64,000 bases of DNA, taken from NCBI GenBank assembly GCA_030710605.1, contig CP092864.1, positions 142,993,361 through 143,057,360 of the forward strand. The letters run 5' to 3'. The notes beneath the pieces are model-generated. The model saw only the letters and a program-made list of their open reading frames with translations, made no database searches and was not told the origin of the DNA. Shown here in pieces: positions 12,401-23,182 of this stretch (positions within the stretch are counted from its first letter, which is position 1; each line of letters starts with the position of its first letter). The translations under genes were made by a program, and so were the position numbers. The DNA comes from Cordylochernes scorpioides. Taxonomy: Eukaryota > Arthropoda > Arachnida > Pseudoscorpiones > Chernetidae.

Positions 12401-13390
12401 AGAGAGCTAACATAGAAGAGAAGGATGAGGTAGCTCCATATATAGAGAGCTAACATAGAAGAGAAGGATGAGGTAGCTCCATATATAGAGAGCTAACATA
12501 GAAGAGAATGATCAGTTAGCTCCATATATAGAGAGCTAACATAGAAGAGAAGGATGAGGTAGCTCCATATATAGAGAGCTAACATAGAAGAGAATGATCA
12601 GGTAGTTCCATATATAGAGAGCTAACATAGAAGAGAAGGATGAGGGTGGCTCCATATATAGAGAGCTAACATAGAAGAGAAGGATGATGTAGCTCCATAT
12701 ATAGAGAGATAACATATATAAGCTCCATATATATTGAGCTAACATAGAAGAGAAGGATGAGGAGCTCCATATATAGAGAGCTAACATAGAAGAGAATGAT
12801 CAGGTAGTTCCATATATAGAGAGCTAACATAGAAGAGAAGGATGAGGTGGCTCCATATATAGAGAGCTAACATAGAAGAGAAGGATGAGTTAGCTCCATA
12901 TATAGAGAGCTAACATAGAAGAGAATGATCAGGTAGTTCCATATATAGAGAGCTAACATAGAAGAGAAGGATGAGTTAGCTCCATATATAGAGAGCTAAC
13001 ATAGAAGAGAATGATCAGGGTAGCTCCATATATAGAGAGCTAACATAGAAGAGAATGATCAGGTAGTTCCATATATAGAGAGCTAACATAGAAGAGAAGG
13101 ATGAGTTAGCTCCATATATAGAGAGCTAACATAGAAGAGAATGATCAGGTAGCTCCATATATAGAGAGCTAACATAGAAGAGAAGGATGAGTTAGCTCCA
13201 TATAGAGAGAGCTAACATAGAAGAGAAGGATGAGTTAGCTCCATATATAGAGAGCTAACATAGAAGAGAAGGATGAGTTAGCTCCATATATAGAGAGCTA
13301 ACATAGAAGAGATGATCAGGTAGCTCCATATATAGAGAGCTAACATAGAAGAGAATGATCAGGTAGCTCCATTTTTAGAGAGCTAACATT
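9429..13390. repeat. 43-bp minisatellite, ~92 units
   Basis: Tandem units of about 43 bp with the core AGCTCCATATATAGAGAG then CTAACATAGAAGAGAA. Two common variants differ in the following bases: GGATGAGGT or TGATCAGGT. Variants occur in runs, and the block 'several GGATGAG, then three TGATCAG with the last one starting GTTCC' recurs, indicating block duplication. The first three units are 73-bp composites (30 + 43), and this composite reappears near 12690-12760. There is no spacer diversity, so it is not a CRISPR. The 83-codon frame on the minus strand is a repeat translation. Confidence 0.95.
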
Positions 13391-14357
13391 GAACATGTTC
13401 TTCTGCCTGCTTAGAGATGCTGAGCATTTTGAGAAAGTCACTCAACTCAGAACATTCCTTTCACCCACCATTTGTTGTCCTTGTAAATCTGTGCAGATTA
13501 AGAACAAATCCCACCACCGAAACACAATCCCTGCCTTAAGTTGGTGCTAAAAAAACGCCGAACGTTGCGGATAAAAAACTATCCACCTTCCTCCATACCC
13601 ATTTAAAAAATTACAATTACCAACAAGGAGATGGAAAAAAAGTGCCATAATCGATTCATTATAACCCGAGCTCTAATGATTCTGTAAACACAGGCGCTTT
13701 TTTTGTACGGGCTTTCTTTTTAAACAATTTTTTAGGTCTTAAGTGAAATTAAGAAGAGGGGAAACAAACAGGAAAAAATGGAACAAATTAATAAGTTAAG
13801 TAATGATCTAACTTCGTTAACTTTAATTTGGAGTCTTTGTAATTAGCTCACACTGCCGACGTAATTGGTATTGACCGTTTTTTTACGGGGCAGGTGGCCA
13901 GCCCTTACAGAGTTGTTTGACCACGCTTTTTAGCAGGTTATTAATTAGTTCGAGAAAGTGTCGGGAGATGGCGCTAGCTGACAACCATTAAGTCTTAATT
14001 CTTAGTTGGTGATTGGAGATGTGGTGACATCAATGGATGTTTTTTCGTTTGTCTAAAATACCTGGAGTGTTATTAACTACATCTACAGAGAGACCTTAGT
14101 AACATCAGATAAAAGATCAAAACACAAAACTATAATAGCTAAAACTAAATTTTTTTGAATGAAATAAATTCCACCCGTAATCTTCAAAATAGACTCAAAA
14201 CTATATAAATGTCGCTTAATTTTGTAAGGGAAAAGATTTAGCATTTATAAACTAGAAATATCTTTGTAGCTTTTAAACGCTTTTCATAATTTTACCTTGA
14301 ATCATGAATAGAGTTAGCATTTATTTTTCTAGATTAATACCAGAGTTTTGCTAAATA
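13391..14357. other. No gene; apparently single-copy
   Basis: This stretch shows none of the repeat families listed elsewhere and no convincing reading frame. It may be unique intergenic sequence. Confidence 0.4.
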
Positions 14358-14524
14358 CAGTAGAACCTCCCTGTAAAGGACAACACCTAATTGCAGAGCC
14401 AAAGTGTCCTTTAAGGAGAAGTGTCCTCTTACCGAGAGTTGCTAAATACAGTAGAACCTCCCTGTAAAAGACACCTAATTGCAGAGCCAAAGTGTCCTTT
14501 AGGGAGAAGTGTCCTCTTTGAAAG
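14358..14524. repeat. Duplicated Tigger-type end
   Basis: CAGTAGAACCTCCCTGTAA occurs at 14358 and again at 14449, each preceded by TA. About 91 bp (through AAAGTGTCCTTTA and GAGAAGTGTCCTCTT) is thus tandemly duplicated. The CAGTAGAAC start is the same as in the Tigger element at 15517. No matching right end was seen, so this is a fragment. Confidence 0.55.
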
Positions 14525-14809
14525 ATTCTGAAGAATTCACGAGTATCTTATGGATATCCTGACTTAGGGAAACCATAATGCAAAACCACGGTCTCCAGAG
14601 AGGTGATCTGAATTTGCCAAATTTGATGTTGTGGCTTCCTTACTGAGTCTGATAGATTTAAAGATGGTCATTAGATGACGCATATCTTTCGCACTTATCT
14701 TTCACAGGAAAGGTAACATTTATTTTTATCTATATTCAAGGAGGAGGACCCTATCAAGGTGGTGGAGCCTCCCTATTGTATCATTGTAAATTCTTTCATT
14801 TATTTAAAA

Positions 14810-15170
14810 CTAGACGGGTGACCCGGCTTCGCCCCGGGATTGACCCGTGTGCATATCTACCCAAGTGATATATATTTAGATAAGATTTTTTTTTTATAAT
14901 TGTTTGTTATTAGCATTATCTATTTGTTTGCATCAGCATAATTTAATCTAATCTTTGATAGAGGGCGCTGTTCGTGAGCTAAGTAGAATAATTTGAATAT
15001 ATAGTTTTAATAATTGATTTATATATTTTAAAATAGCCTATCGTCTTCCTCGTATTTTTTTACCTATGTATGGAAATTTTGGTTTGAATTAGTGAACTAC
15101 TGCGAATTTGTATACCGGACATACAAACAAACAAACAAACATACAAACATTGATTTATATATATATATAT
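14810..15170 (-). mobile_element. Non-autonomous Helitron, family 1, copy A
   Basis: On the minus strand it ends with a GC hairpin (CCCGGGGCGAAGCC), GGGTCACCCGT and the terminal CTAG (plus 14810-14813). Its 5' edge is the TA repeat plus AATCAATGTTTGTATG near 15150-15170. About 360 bp and non-coding. It includes ATAGAGGGCGCTGTTCGTGA on the plus strand, shared by all five copies. Confidence 0.75.
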
Positions 15171-15516
15171 TAAGAAAAAGGCATCTCCTTATCGTGCAAC
15201 TGAAAGTTGCTGAATAGTACAATGTTACATTTGTACTATTTTTTTCACATATATATATGTATTATTGACTAGATGTCCATAAAAGTGTTCCAATTGTCAA
15301 GGATTGTTTCCTATAAATATTTAATATCGTTATAAATACATATACACAATGTAAAGTATGTTATTATATATAGTTCTTATTTGAGGCTATACACTTTTCC
15401 ATAGACCTTCTAATGCCTAATAGCCTCTATTCCTTTATAGAAGATTTTGGTTTGGTTCTTCCAAATTTCACAACGGCATCAATGACTTCAAAGTTTTTTT
15501 GTTTTTTTTTCAAATA
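15171..15516. repeat. Single end of foldback family F2; no gene
   Basis: AAAAAGGCATCTCCTTATCG followed by TGCAACTGAAAGTTGCTGA matches one arm of the F2 foldback elements at 49157-49442 and 55731-55924. The following TTGTACTATTTTTTTCA flank is also shared. The remainder up to the Tigger element is AT-rich and unassigned. Confidence 0.5.
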
Positions 15517-17183
15517 CAGTAGAACTCCTCAAATTCGGAAAGCTTGGGGCGCAAGGTATTCCGAATTTGAGAGAGTTAGATTTGTGAATATTTATGTGGC
15601 ATAAATAGGCATTTAGATGACTGAGACAAAGATTTTGAAGCATATGAACAATTTAGGTTGAATATTATATGTACATTACATAATTTAAATACGATTTTTA
15701 ATCAAATGTTCCTTGACTTTTATGAGTTTTGAGCATGAAACCGATGAAAAATAGTAAAATATTTTATTATGTATGTAATGCAATTGATGGCCAAGTAAGT
15801 TATGGCTTGGCAAAGAAGTTGATGATTGTTTTCTGTTTCTTTGGCTTGTTTAACAAAGCTTCTTCTTCTCTCATAAGCATAGCTCGAAGACTATTGATGG
15901 TGTTGTAGCTTGCAAGCATTTCCAGTGCGCTTTTCCAAATATTTTAATGCAACATCCAAACTTTTCAACGCTTCGCATCTGGGAACATCCGGCTCCAAAC
16001 TGTCTTCAGAAGTTGAGGAACTATCATCAGAACTGCTGATTTCCATTTTTTCACTCAAAACAGCTTCAACTATATCATCATTGCTAAGAACATTGTGACC
16101 TGGATCATCAAGGTCTATATCGATCCATTCATTAATGCTTTCTTGATTTACTTCAATTCTAGCTCTTTGAAATAATTGCTCCAGCCGTCTAATTTCTTGT
16201 TCATCTTCATCAGATTCATCCTCGGATAATTGTAATGCATCACCTGCTGTTTCCAAATCTGAATTATTTTTGTGTTCAAGCAAAATCTTCCATCCATTTC
16301 TTATTGTAGAAGATTTTAATTCATCCCAAGAATTTCCAAAATTGAATATCGCTTTCTTGATGTCGTACTTTTTAAATTAGAAAAAGTTTGTTCACCCACA
16401 GAGTTATTTGGCTGATCTGCATCACTTGAAAATACTAAACAACTTTTTAACTGTCTTCGTTTATACAACCTTTTAAAGGCAACAATAACTCCCTGGTCCA
16501 TAGGCTGCAATACAGATGTTGTATTAGGTGGTAAAAACTTGCATTTAATGTTGCCGTCATTACTGATCAGCTCTGTTGGATGAGCAGGAGAATTGTCAAC
16601 TAGTAGTAACGCTTTTACTTGATCTGGAGCAACTCTTAACTTATTTTCTTGAAAATTGCGAACTTCGTTTATGAACCGTTTAAAAAAACATTCACTAAAA
16701 ATGCTTTGATTAAACCAAGCCTTGTGTGAAGAATAGTAATGGACAGGCAATCGATCAATGATGTTTTTGATTGCTCTTGGACGTTTTGATTTTCCAACAA
16801 CAGCCAAAACATTTTTATGTGAAGCGTCTGCATTTGCACAAAGTAAAACAGAGAGTCGATCTTTGGATTGCTTATGACCCCTAGCGCTGTTTGCATTTTT
16901 GACTTGAGAATTATCGGGTAATGATTATAAATAATCGGTGAAGTAAATTAATTAAACACTTAAATTAAAAATAAATTACTAATAAAAATTAAATTAAATA
17001 AAATAAAAGCAAAGCAAAAGTAAAAGTAAATAAAATAAAATAAAATAAAATAATGTTGAAATATCAACAAAATAAAAGCATGTGAAAATTGATTTTTTGT
17101 ATGTAAAAAAAAACATTACAATACTTTCCGAATTTGGGAGTTTCCGAATTTCAGAATTTCCGAATTTTTGAGGAGTTCTACTG
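15517..17183 (-). mobile_element. Tigger/pogo transposon, internally deleted
   Basis: Terminal inverted repeats CAGTAGAACTCCTCAAATTC (15517) and its reverse complement ending at 17183 are flanked by TA on both sides (15515-15516 and 17184-17185), the target duplication of the Tc1/mariner superfamily. The 1667-bp element encodes a partial transposase on the minus strand. The segment between the coding remnant and the right end (16920-17100) is AT-rich low-complexity DNA where the N-terminal coding region should be. Confidence 0.9.
15891..16905 (-). pseudogene. Tigger transposase (DDE domain) remnant
   Basis: From 16905 downward the frame with LLCANADASHKNVLAVVGKS and KRPRAIKNI runs into a DDE_1 nuclease core. 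The core includes LLLVDNSPAHP (second catalytic Asp) and LPPNTTSVLQPMDQGVI (third acidic position), as in Tigger/jerky-type transposases. A frameshift near 16310 separates the acidic C-terminal tail (15891-16283, rich in S, D and E). The helix-turn-helix/CENP-B DNA-binding part and the first catalytic Asp are absent. The protein would therefore not be functional, although the element's ends are intact. Confidence 0.9.
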
Positions 17184-17799
17184 TATTATATTTCATACAA
17201 GTCGCTAGATATGGAGAATAAGGTTGAATATTATGAACCTGCATTGAAGTGATAAAAGTGGATGAACATAAGTGTGCACATTGTCTTGATGGCAGCAAAT
17301 ATATTGCCACATGTTAAATTAGGGAAGACAAACTGAAGATCGCCGAGAAGACCTAGAGGTCATGGATGCTGTGATCTACATTTTCAGAGACTGGCTCCAG
17401 GATTCCACCGCCATGTCAAAGCCAAGACTTCCCTCCAAGATGAAGATGTCCCTATAGACGATACGACAACAAAGCCGCTCTTCACGCCGCAATAAATAGG
17501 ACGCAAAGGTGCTAGGGACAAAGTTCCAAGACTTCGATGGAATCCTTGGCAGAAGCACGTAAGATTCATGTCAGTAACTACAATAATTACATTTTCAAGA
17601 ACACCACTTGCCAAAATGTATCTTGGCACCTGCAGCTCCAGAACACATTTTGGCTTGCATTAGATGCACTAAACAGGACATTTGGTAGAGGCCGCTGCTT
17701 ATAATAAAACGGCTCATGGAGCATGAACTCATGGAATTTGTGTAATCTTTACACAAGGGGATAAGAAACAACATTTTAAAGAAATTTGGAGGTATGAAT
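17184..17799. other. No gene; possible transposon-derived sequence
   Basis: 17310-17800 is GC-balanced with short minus-strand frames. By position it may be the downstream part of the Tc1-like remnant at 17800-18060, but no motif confirms this. Confidence 0.3.
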
Positions 17800-18060
17800 C
17801 CTAAGAAATCGGTACCCAGAAGACCCACCTTTGTCATAAATAATAGCACTTATAATACGCCTGGACATTGAGTTAAACAGAGGTTGGATGGCATGTATAG
17901 GTACAGCTTCCCTTCTAGCTTCGACATAATGTCACAGTTCTGTAGAGTGTCGCCATTTTGGTGTAGCAATTTTAATGGACAGTAGTGTTCAATAAGAATA
18001 CCACCAGCGTATTTAGACATAAGACCAGTCTCTATCCAAAGTCAATACAGGTTTGTCTTA
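17800..18060 (-). pseudogene. Tc1-like transposase C-terminal remnant
   Basis: A minus-strand frame contains EARREAVPIHAIQPLFNSMS followed by RRIISAI and KGGSSGYRF. This is the pattern of the Tc1-family transposase C-terminus (Ile-x-x-Leu, Met-x-x-Arg, then a Gly-Gly-x-Thr/Ser-x-Tyr end). The region upstream toward 18060 is degraded, and the DDE core cannot be followed. No terminal repeats were found. The assignment rests on this motif alone. Confidence 0.45.
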
Positions 18061-18714
18061 ATATTCATTCTATTATCATCATTTGGGCAATATTTTAAAT
18101 ATAAAAATGGGCGCGTAAAATAAAGGAAAGTTTTGGTATAGAGTTTGTTACATGTTGGCTAGTATCTTCAGAAAAGATAGCGATAAAAATGACTGGCGCG
18201 TGGTGACGATCCAGTCATTCGATAACCTTTGAACAGACGTTTTCTATTGGTAACAGATCAGGAGAACGTGGCTCCTCCCACCCCCCTCATAAGGGTCAAG
18301 ATCCCAGGGTGAAGTTGGGGAAGATGGATGAACTCCAGATAGGAGACAGGCCCCGAGACAGTATAGTGACATCAACGGTGCGAGAGGAAGCGGCAAGTTG
18401 TCTCCGAAAGTGTAGCTGTGTGGATGATCCTGAAAGAGGGAGCCAGAGAAGCTTGTCCGACCTGGCAAAAGACAAACATTTTATGTAAGTTGGAAGGTTC
18501 GCACAATACAAGCAACATAGGATTAGGCTTTATTCTGCTGAAAAGTAGCATTTTATGGTAGTGGAGTTGCGAACAAGACGTGGATACAATGGCACCTCAT
18601 ACCATCACTCTAGGCGATGTTGTAGAATACACGCTGGTGATATGCCTTATCCACGTAGGCGCTAAACATGAATGCGGCCATTATCGTGCTTCAAACAGAA
18701 CCTGGATTCGTTTT
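18061..18714. other. No gene recognised
   Basis: Mixed-composition sequence with short overlapping minus-strand frames (18244-18511) that lack recognisable motifs. Confidence 0.35.
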
Positions 18715-18932
18715 GAACACACGACGACATGTCGCAGTAGTACAGCCAACGGCGCCAACAGCGCGAAATGCGTTCGTGGATGGCTTTTCTTGATTTATCG
18801 AGAAATTGGTTTGGCCAAATATCATGGAACAGGCTAAATTAATGTTTAGTTGATTTCTGTTCCACCAGATGGCGCTCTGTCTCCGCACATGTGCTCCTGG
18901 TCAGGATATGCTATTTTTATTATATATAAATA
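18715..18932 (-). mobile_element. Foldback family F1, partial copy
   Basis: This matches 31416-31741 in opposite orientation, including CGTGGATGGCTTTTCTTGAT and CCAGATGGCGCTCTG. It ends with the family terminus around GGTCAGGATATGC and TTTTTATTATATA. The other end is missing. Confidence 0.6.
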
Positions 18933-19178
18933 TGTTTATACTGTGATTGCATCATGTCTGCGCATTTGTAACCAATTCGATGAATTTGAAGGTACCGGAT
19001 TCTTTTGTTGTTATTTGATTGCATAAACTGCTGGAATTGGATTTGTGAAAAAAAAAATTAAGGCCCATTGAAGTATATGATTGCAGCGGATTCTGAAACC
19101 GGTCTTCTCAATTTTCTACCATCCATTAGTAGATATCATTCTACGGTAGTGATAAATATCCTATCACTATCCTACGGT

Positions 19179-19546
19179 TTAATACCTTTAGACCCTAGTG
19201 ATTTAATTTCAAGTAAGGACACATATATAAAATTTAATTTCCTTTGTAAATATATTTGGATTTCATTAAGAAAAATGGTCTTTGATGTAACGATCTCAAG
19301 GAAATATTGGACATATCTTGTGGTTGTAAACAATATATAGGTGTATGTGTGTATATGTGTGTATATATGTATATATTTTTAAATTTAATGATGTAACTGT
19401 AATAATATTTATGAATCTTTCTAAGTCGCTTTCTGTGTATCTTTCCATGTTGAATATTTTATTTGTTATATTTGTATGTACATTTAGCGCAAGTGTCCCT
19501 AGGGGGACATAGCGTTTTGAATTGAAATAAATAAATAAATAAATAA
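19179..19546 (+). mobile_element. 5'-truncated LINE 3' end, 10-bp TSD
   Basis: Bounded by ATCCTACGGT at 19169-19178 and 19547-19556. The body ends with a small stem around GTGTCCCTAGGGGGACA and an AAATAAATAAATAAAT tail, typical of LINE 3' UTRs with tetranucleotide tails. The segment 19188-19375 is repeated at 58556-58740. No ORF is retained beyond a short spurious frame. Confidence 0.8.
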
Positions 19547-19644
19547 ATCCTACGGTGGTGTTACTGATTCTATAACCATCTACAGCAGTGCCACTCTTCC
19601 AACACTTTCAAAAATTAGTGTACTGATCCCAGCACAATATCATT

Positions 19645-19959
19645 ATCAAAAATAAAAGAGGCATATCCTAAACAGGCTCACATGAGCCTCTCTAGATGGC
19701 AGAGCGCCATCTAGTTGAACAAAAATACACAAAACGTTTATTTATCCTGTTCCGTGATATTTGGTCAACCCAATTTCTTGATAAATCAAGAAAAGTCAAC
19801 CACGTAGGCGTAACGGGCTGTTGCCCTCGTCAGCGTGGTGCTGACTGTACCTCTACGACCAAATATTTGATCCCAGAGGCTTCCTGAGAAATCAAGAAGT
19901 GAGTATTTAAGGCCAAGTTTACGTAAATAAGTTTTTCATGTGAAAATTAAATAAATAAA
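19645..19959 (+). mobile_element. Foldback family F1 copy with 9-bp duplication
   Basis: Shares AGATGGCAGAGCGCCATCTAG, CCTGTTCCGTGATATTTGG and TTTCTTGATAAATCAAGAAA with 31416-31741. Bounded by AATATCATT (19636-19644 and 19960-19968). The right part differs from other copies and ends in an A-rich tail, so the transposition mechanism is unclear. The 63-codon frame inside is spurious. Confidence 0.6.
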
Positions 19960-20064
19960 AATATCATTTAACTCTAATAGTACTGATCACAAACCATCCA
20001 AATTAAGTGGTATCGATCACATCCTCATCTAATAGAATCACGATTTTTACTCCTTAAAAGTAAA

Positions 20065-20162
20065 CGCTCGTTCGGCGGTACATAGAGTGAAATAGAACGA
20101 AACAGAGAAGACTAGAATGGCCCCTGTGCAAGGATGACACTCAGAATCATTAAGCGCTTTAT
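20065..20162 (+). pseudogene. U6 snRNA pseudogene (decayed)
   Basis: Aligns over its whole length to U6: GAACGAAACAGAGAAGACTA, GAATGGCCCCTGTGCAAGGA and TGACAC...CAGAATCATTAAGCG correspond to the conserved ACAGAGA-containing and 3' segments. Many substitutions are present, including in the 5' stem. No T-run terminator follows. It lies inside the decayed minisatellite and is a dead copy. Confidence 0.85.
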
Positions 20163-20278
20163 CCTCATGTGTGGAACTGATTCTATCAACATCTTATATT
20201 AATAGTACTGATCCCTTCATCATGCAACGATGGTGGAACCGATCACATGATATTCCTTAAGTAGTTATAATGATATCT

Positions 20279-20754
20279 ATGGACATGCGAGATTTGCGGG
20301 ACAAGAATGGAGCCTGGGCTACATCACCATTTGCTCTCATGTATGGGGCTGAAAGACGAACGAGAAGTGCTCCTCAGTGAAATAGGCCTTGAGGGACTCT
20401 CTTTGGAGCTCCTGTTGAATGAGGTGGTGAGAAGCAGAGCTGGAGCTTTTGCGTTGTTCAAATTTCGGAAGACGGCTGAAGATAGGGGGAGGTTATATAC
20501 ATAATCTAATTTATGTAAATAATTATAAGCAAATAATCTATGTCAGGATTAAAATGACGAATCCTGTATGGGACTTTGATTTCAGTAAAAGGGTTGTTGT
20601 TGCGGGTTGTATATGATCACAGTGTAGAAAATACTATACTATACCTACTACATATAGGTTTCTCTCTGTATTCTTAGTTCTCTTCTCTTACTCTGTAAAC
20701 TGGCGAATCCTTTATAGGACGAGAGGTCCTCAATAAAGGCTTTTGTTGTTGTTG
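20279..20754 (+). mobile_element. 5'-truncated LINE 3' end, 13-bp TSD
   Basis: Bounded by TATAATGATATCT (20266-20278 and 20755-20767). The 5' part encodes the ORF2 C-terminus with a zinc-knuckle-like CEICGTRMEPGLHHHLLSC, stopping at 20502-20504. The 3' UTR carries GAATCCTTTATAGGACGAGA, GGTCCTCAATAAAGGC and a (TTG)n tail. The last ~115 bp are nearly identical to 62940-63075. The insertion is comparatively young relative to the decayed array around it. Confidence 0.85.
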
Positions 20755-20959
20755 TATAATGATATCTTTACGGTAGTGATAGTTTTGCAATCACGATCTT
20801 ACTTTGATTGTACTGATCTCTTCCCCTTCCAACAGTAGTGTAACTGAACCCATTACATTCCAAAAGAAGTGATATTGATCCTTTAACCATAAAACAGTAG
20901 TGGTGCTGATCCCATCACCATCTTACTAAATGGTACTGATCTCATTACAATAGTACGGT

Positions 20960-22738
20960 TGTGATACTCATCCCATCACCATCCAGCAGTAGTGGTACTG
21001 ATCCCATCACCATCAAAAAGTGGTGGTACTGATCCTTAACGATCAACAGTGGTGGTACTGATCCCATCACCATCCAACAGTAGTGGTACTGATCCCATCA
21101 CCATCCAACAGTAGTGGTACTGATCCCATCACCATCCAACAGTAGTGGTACTGATCCCAACACCATCCAACAGTAGTGGTACTGATTGCTTCACCATCCA
21201 ACAGTAGTGGTACTGATCTCATCACCATCCAACAGTAGTGGTACTGATCCCATCACCATCCAGCAGTAGTGGTGCTGATCCCATCACCAACCAACAATAG
21301 TGGTGCCGATCCCATCACCATCCAACAGTAGTGGAACTGATCCCATCACCATCCAACAGTAGTGTTACTGATACCTTCACCATTCAACAGTAGTGGCACT
21401 AATCCTATAACCATCCAACAGTAATGGTGCCGATCCCATCACCATCCAACAAGAGTGGAACTGATCCCATCACCATCCAACAATAGTGGTGCCGATCCCA
21501 TCACCATACAACAGTAGTGGTACTGATCCCATCACCATCTAACAGTAGTGGTGCTGATCCCATCACCATCAAAAAGTGGTGGTACTGATCCCTTCACGAT
21601 CAACAGTAGTGGCACTAATCCCATAACCATCCAACAGTAGTGGTACTGTGATTCCAACTCCATCCAACAGTTGTGGTACTGATCCCATCACCATCCAACA
21701 GTAGTGGTACTGATCCCATCACCATCCAACAGTAGTGTACTGATCCCATCACCATTCATTAGTAGTGGTACTGTGATTCCATCACCATCCAACAGTTGTA
21801 GTACTGATCCCATCACCATCCAACAGTAGTGGTACTGATCCCATCACCATCCAACAGTAGTGTTACTGATTGCTTCACCATCCAACAGTAGTGCTACTGA
21901 TCCCATCACCATCCAACAGTAGTGGTACTGATCCCATCACCATCCAACAGTAGTGGTACTGATCCCATCACCATCCAACAGTAGTGGAACTGATCCCATC
22001 ACCATCCAACAGTAGTGGTACTGATCCCATCACCATCCAACAGTTGTGGTACTGATTGCTTCACCATTCCAACAGTAGTGGTACTGATTGCTTCACCATC
22101 CAACAGCAGTGGAACTGATCCCATCACCATCCAAAAGTAGTGGTACTGATCTCATCACCATCCAACAGCAGTGGAACTGATCCCATCACCATCCAACAGT
22201 AGTGGTACTGATCCCATCACCATCCAACAGTAGTGGTACTGATTGCTTCACCATCCAACAGCAGTGGAACTGATCCCATCACCATCCAACAGCAGTGGTA
22301 CTGATTGCTTTACCATCCAACAGTAGTGGTACTGATCTCATCACCATCCAACAGCAGTGGAACTGATCCCATCACCATCCAACAGTAGTGGTACTGATTG
22401 CTTCACCATCCAACAGCAGTGGTACTGATCCCATCACCATCCAACAGCAGTGGAACTGATCCCATCACCATCCAACAGCAGTGGAACTGATCCCATCACC
22501 ATCCAACAGCAGTGGAACTGATCCCATCACCATCCAACAGCAGTGGTACTGATTGCTTCACCATCCAACAGTAGTGGTACTGATCTCATCACCATCCAAC
22601 AGCAGTGGAACTGATCCCATCACCATCCAACAGTAGTGGTACTGATTGCTTCACCATCCAACAGTAGTGGTACTGATCCCATCACCATCCAACAGTAGTG
22701 GTACTGATTGCTTCACCATCCAACAGTAGTGGTACTGA
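20960..22738. repeat. 31-bp minisatellite, homogeneous core
   Basis: About 57 tandem units of GTAGTGGTACTGATCCCATC + ACCATCCAACA, with recurring variants (GTGGAACTG, GATTGCTTC, GATCTCATC) in ordered runs. This suggests duplication of multi-unit blocks. It ends at the junction with the Gypsy element. There is no spacer diversity, so it is not a CRISPR. Confidence 0.95.
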
Positions 22739-23100
22739 CGCTTCAAAGAAAAGTAAATTTCAGAAGTGGAGCAAGCCTGAAAAATCTGGATGTATAAGAT
22801 GTGGTGCTTCAAAATTCCATCCATATAAAGACTGCCCAGCAAAAGAAGTTAAATGCCATAAATGTAAAAAGGTAGGACATTTTGCAAAGGTGTGCTACAA
22901 TAAGACAGTAGGACAAGTCACCCAAGGTGATGACTACCATTTTGTTGGTAATATCTATGAGAATGGACAAAACTCAAATGATTGGAAGGTTTATGTAAAA
23001 GTAGATAAGATTAGAATGTTTTTTCAAAACGGATACAGGAGCGGATGTAAATATAATACCCCAAGAGATTTATTTTAAAATTTTTGCTCACAAGAAGTTA
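22739..23100 (+). pseudogene. Gag nucleocapsid and protease remnant
   Basis: Two zinc knuckles are visible: CIRCGASKFHPYKDC (C-x2-C-x5-H-x4-C) and CHKCKKVGHFAKVC (C-x2-C-x4-H-x4-C). These are RNA-binding nucleocapsid motifs. A frameshift near 23025 is followed by the aspartic protease active site (Asp-Thr-Gly at 23032-23040) and an IIP motif. The reading frame that starts in the minisatellite and runs into gag is accidental. Confidence 0.85.
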
Positions 23101-23182
23101 TGCAAACCTGATATTCAACTCTTAGGACCTAGACAGGTTAAATTGCATGTAATGGGAAAATTCACAACTTTGATAGAAAAAG

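Larger units (their letters stand above)
19090..20959. repeat. Decayed left half of the 31-bp minisatellite
   Basis: Degenerate copies of the 31-bp unit (GTAGTGGTACTGATCCCATC then ACCATCCAACA) are recognisable before, between and after four insertions: a LINE (19179-19546), an F1 element (19645-19959), a U6 retropseudogene (20065-20162) and another LINE (20279-20754). Examples are TCTAATAGTACTGATCAC near 19975 and TATTAATAGTACTGATCCC near 20198. The unit is far more diverged here than in the right half. Confidence 0.8.

Noticed and set aside
9429-13390. CRISPR-like regular repeat
   Set aside because: The whole 43-bp unit repeats with no unique spacers and no cas genes, in a eukaryotic context. 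The same applies to the arrays at 20.9, 45.1, 47.0 and 51.9 kb.
22698-23078. 126-codon frame starting in the minisatellite and running into gag
   Set aside because: The N-terminal residues are accidental minisatellite translation; only the zinc-knuckle part is real retroelement sequence.
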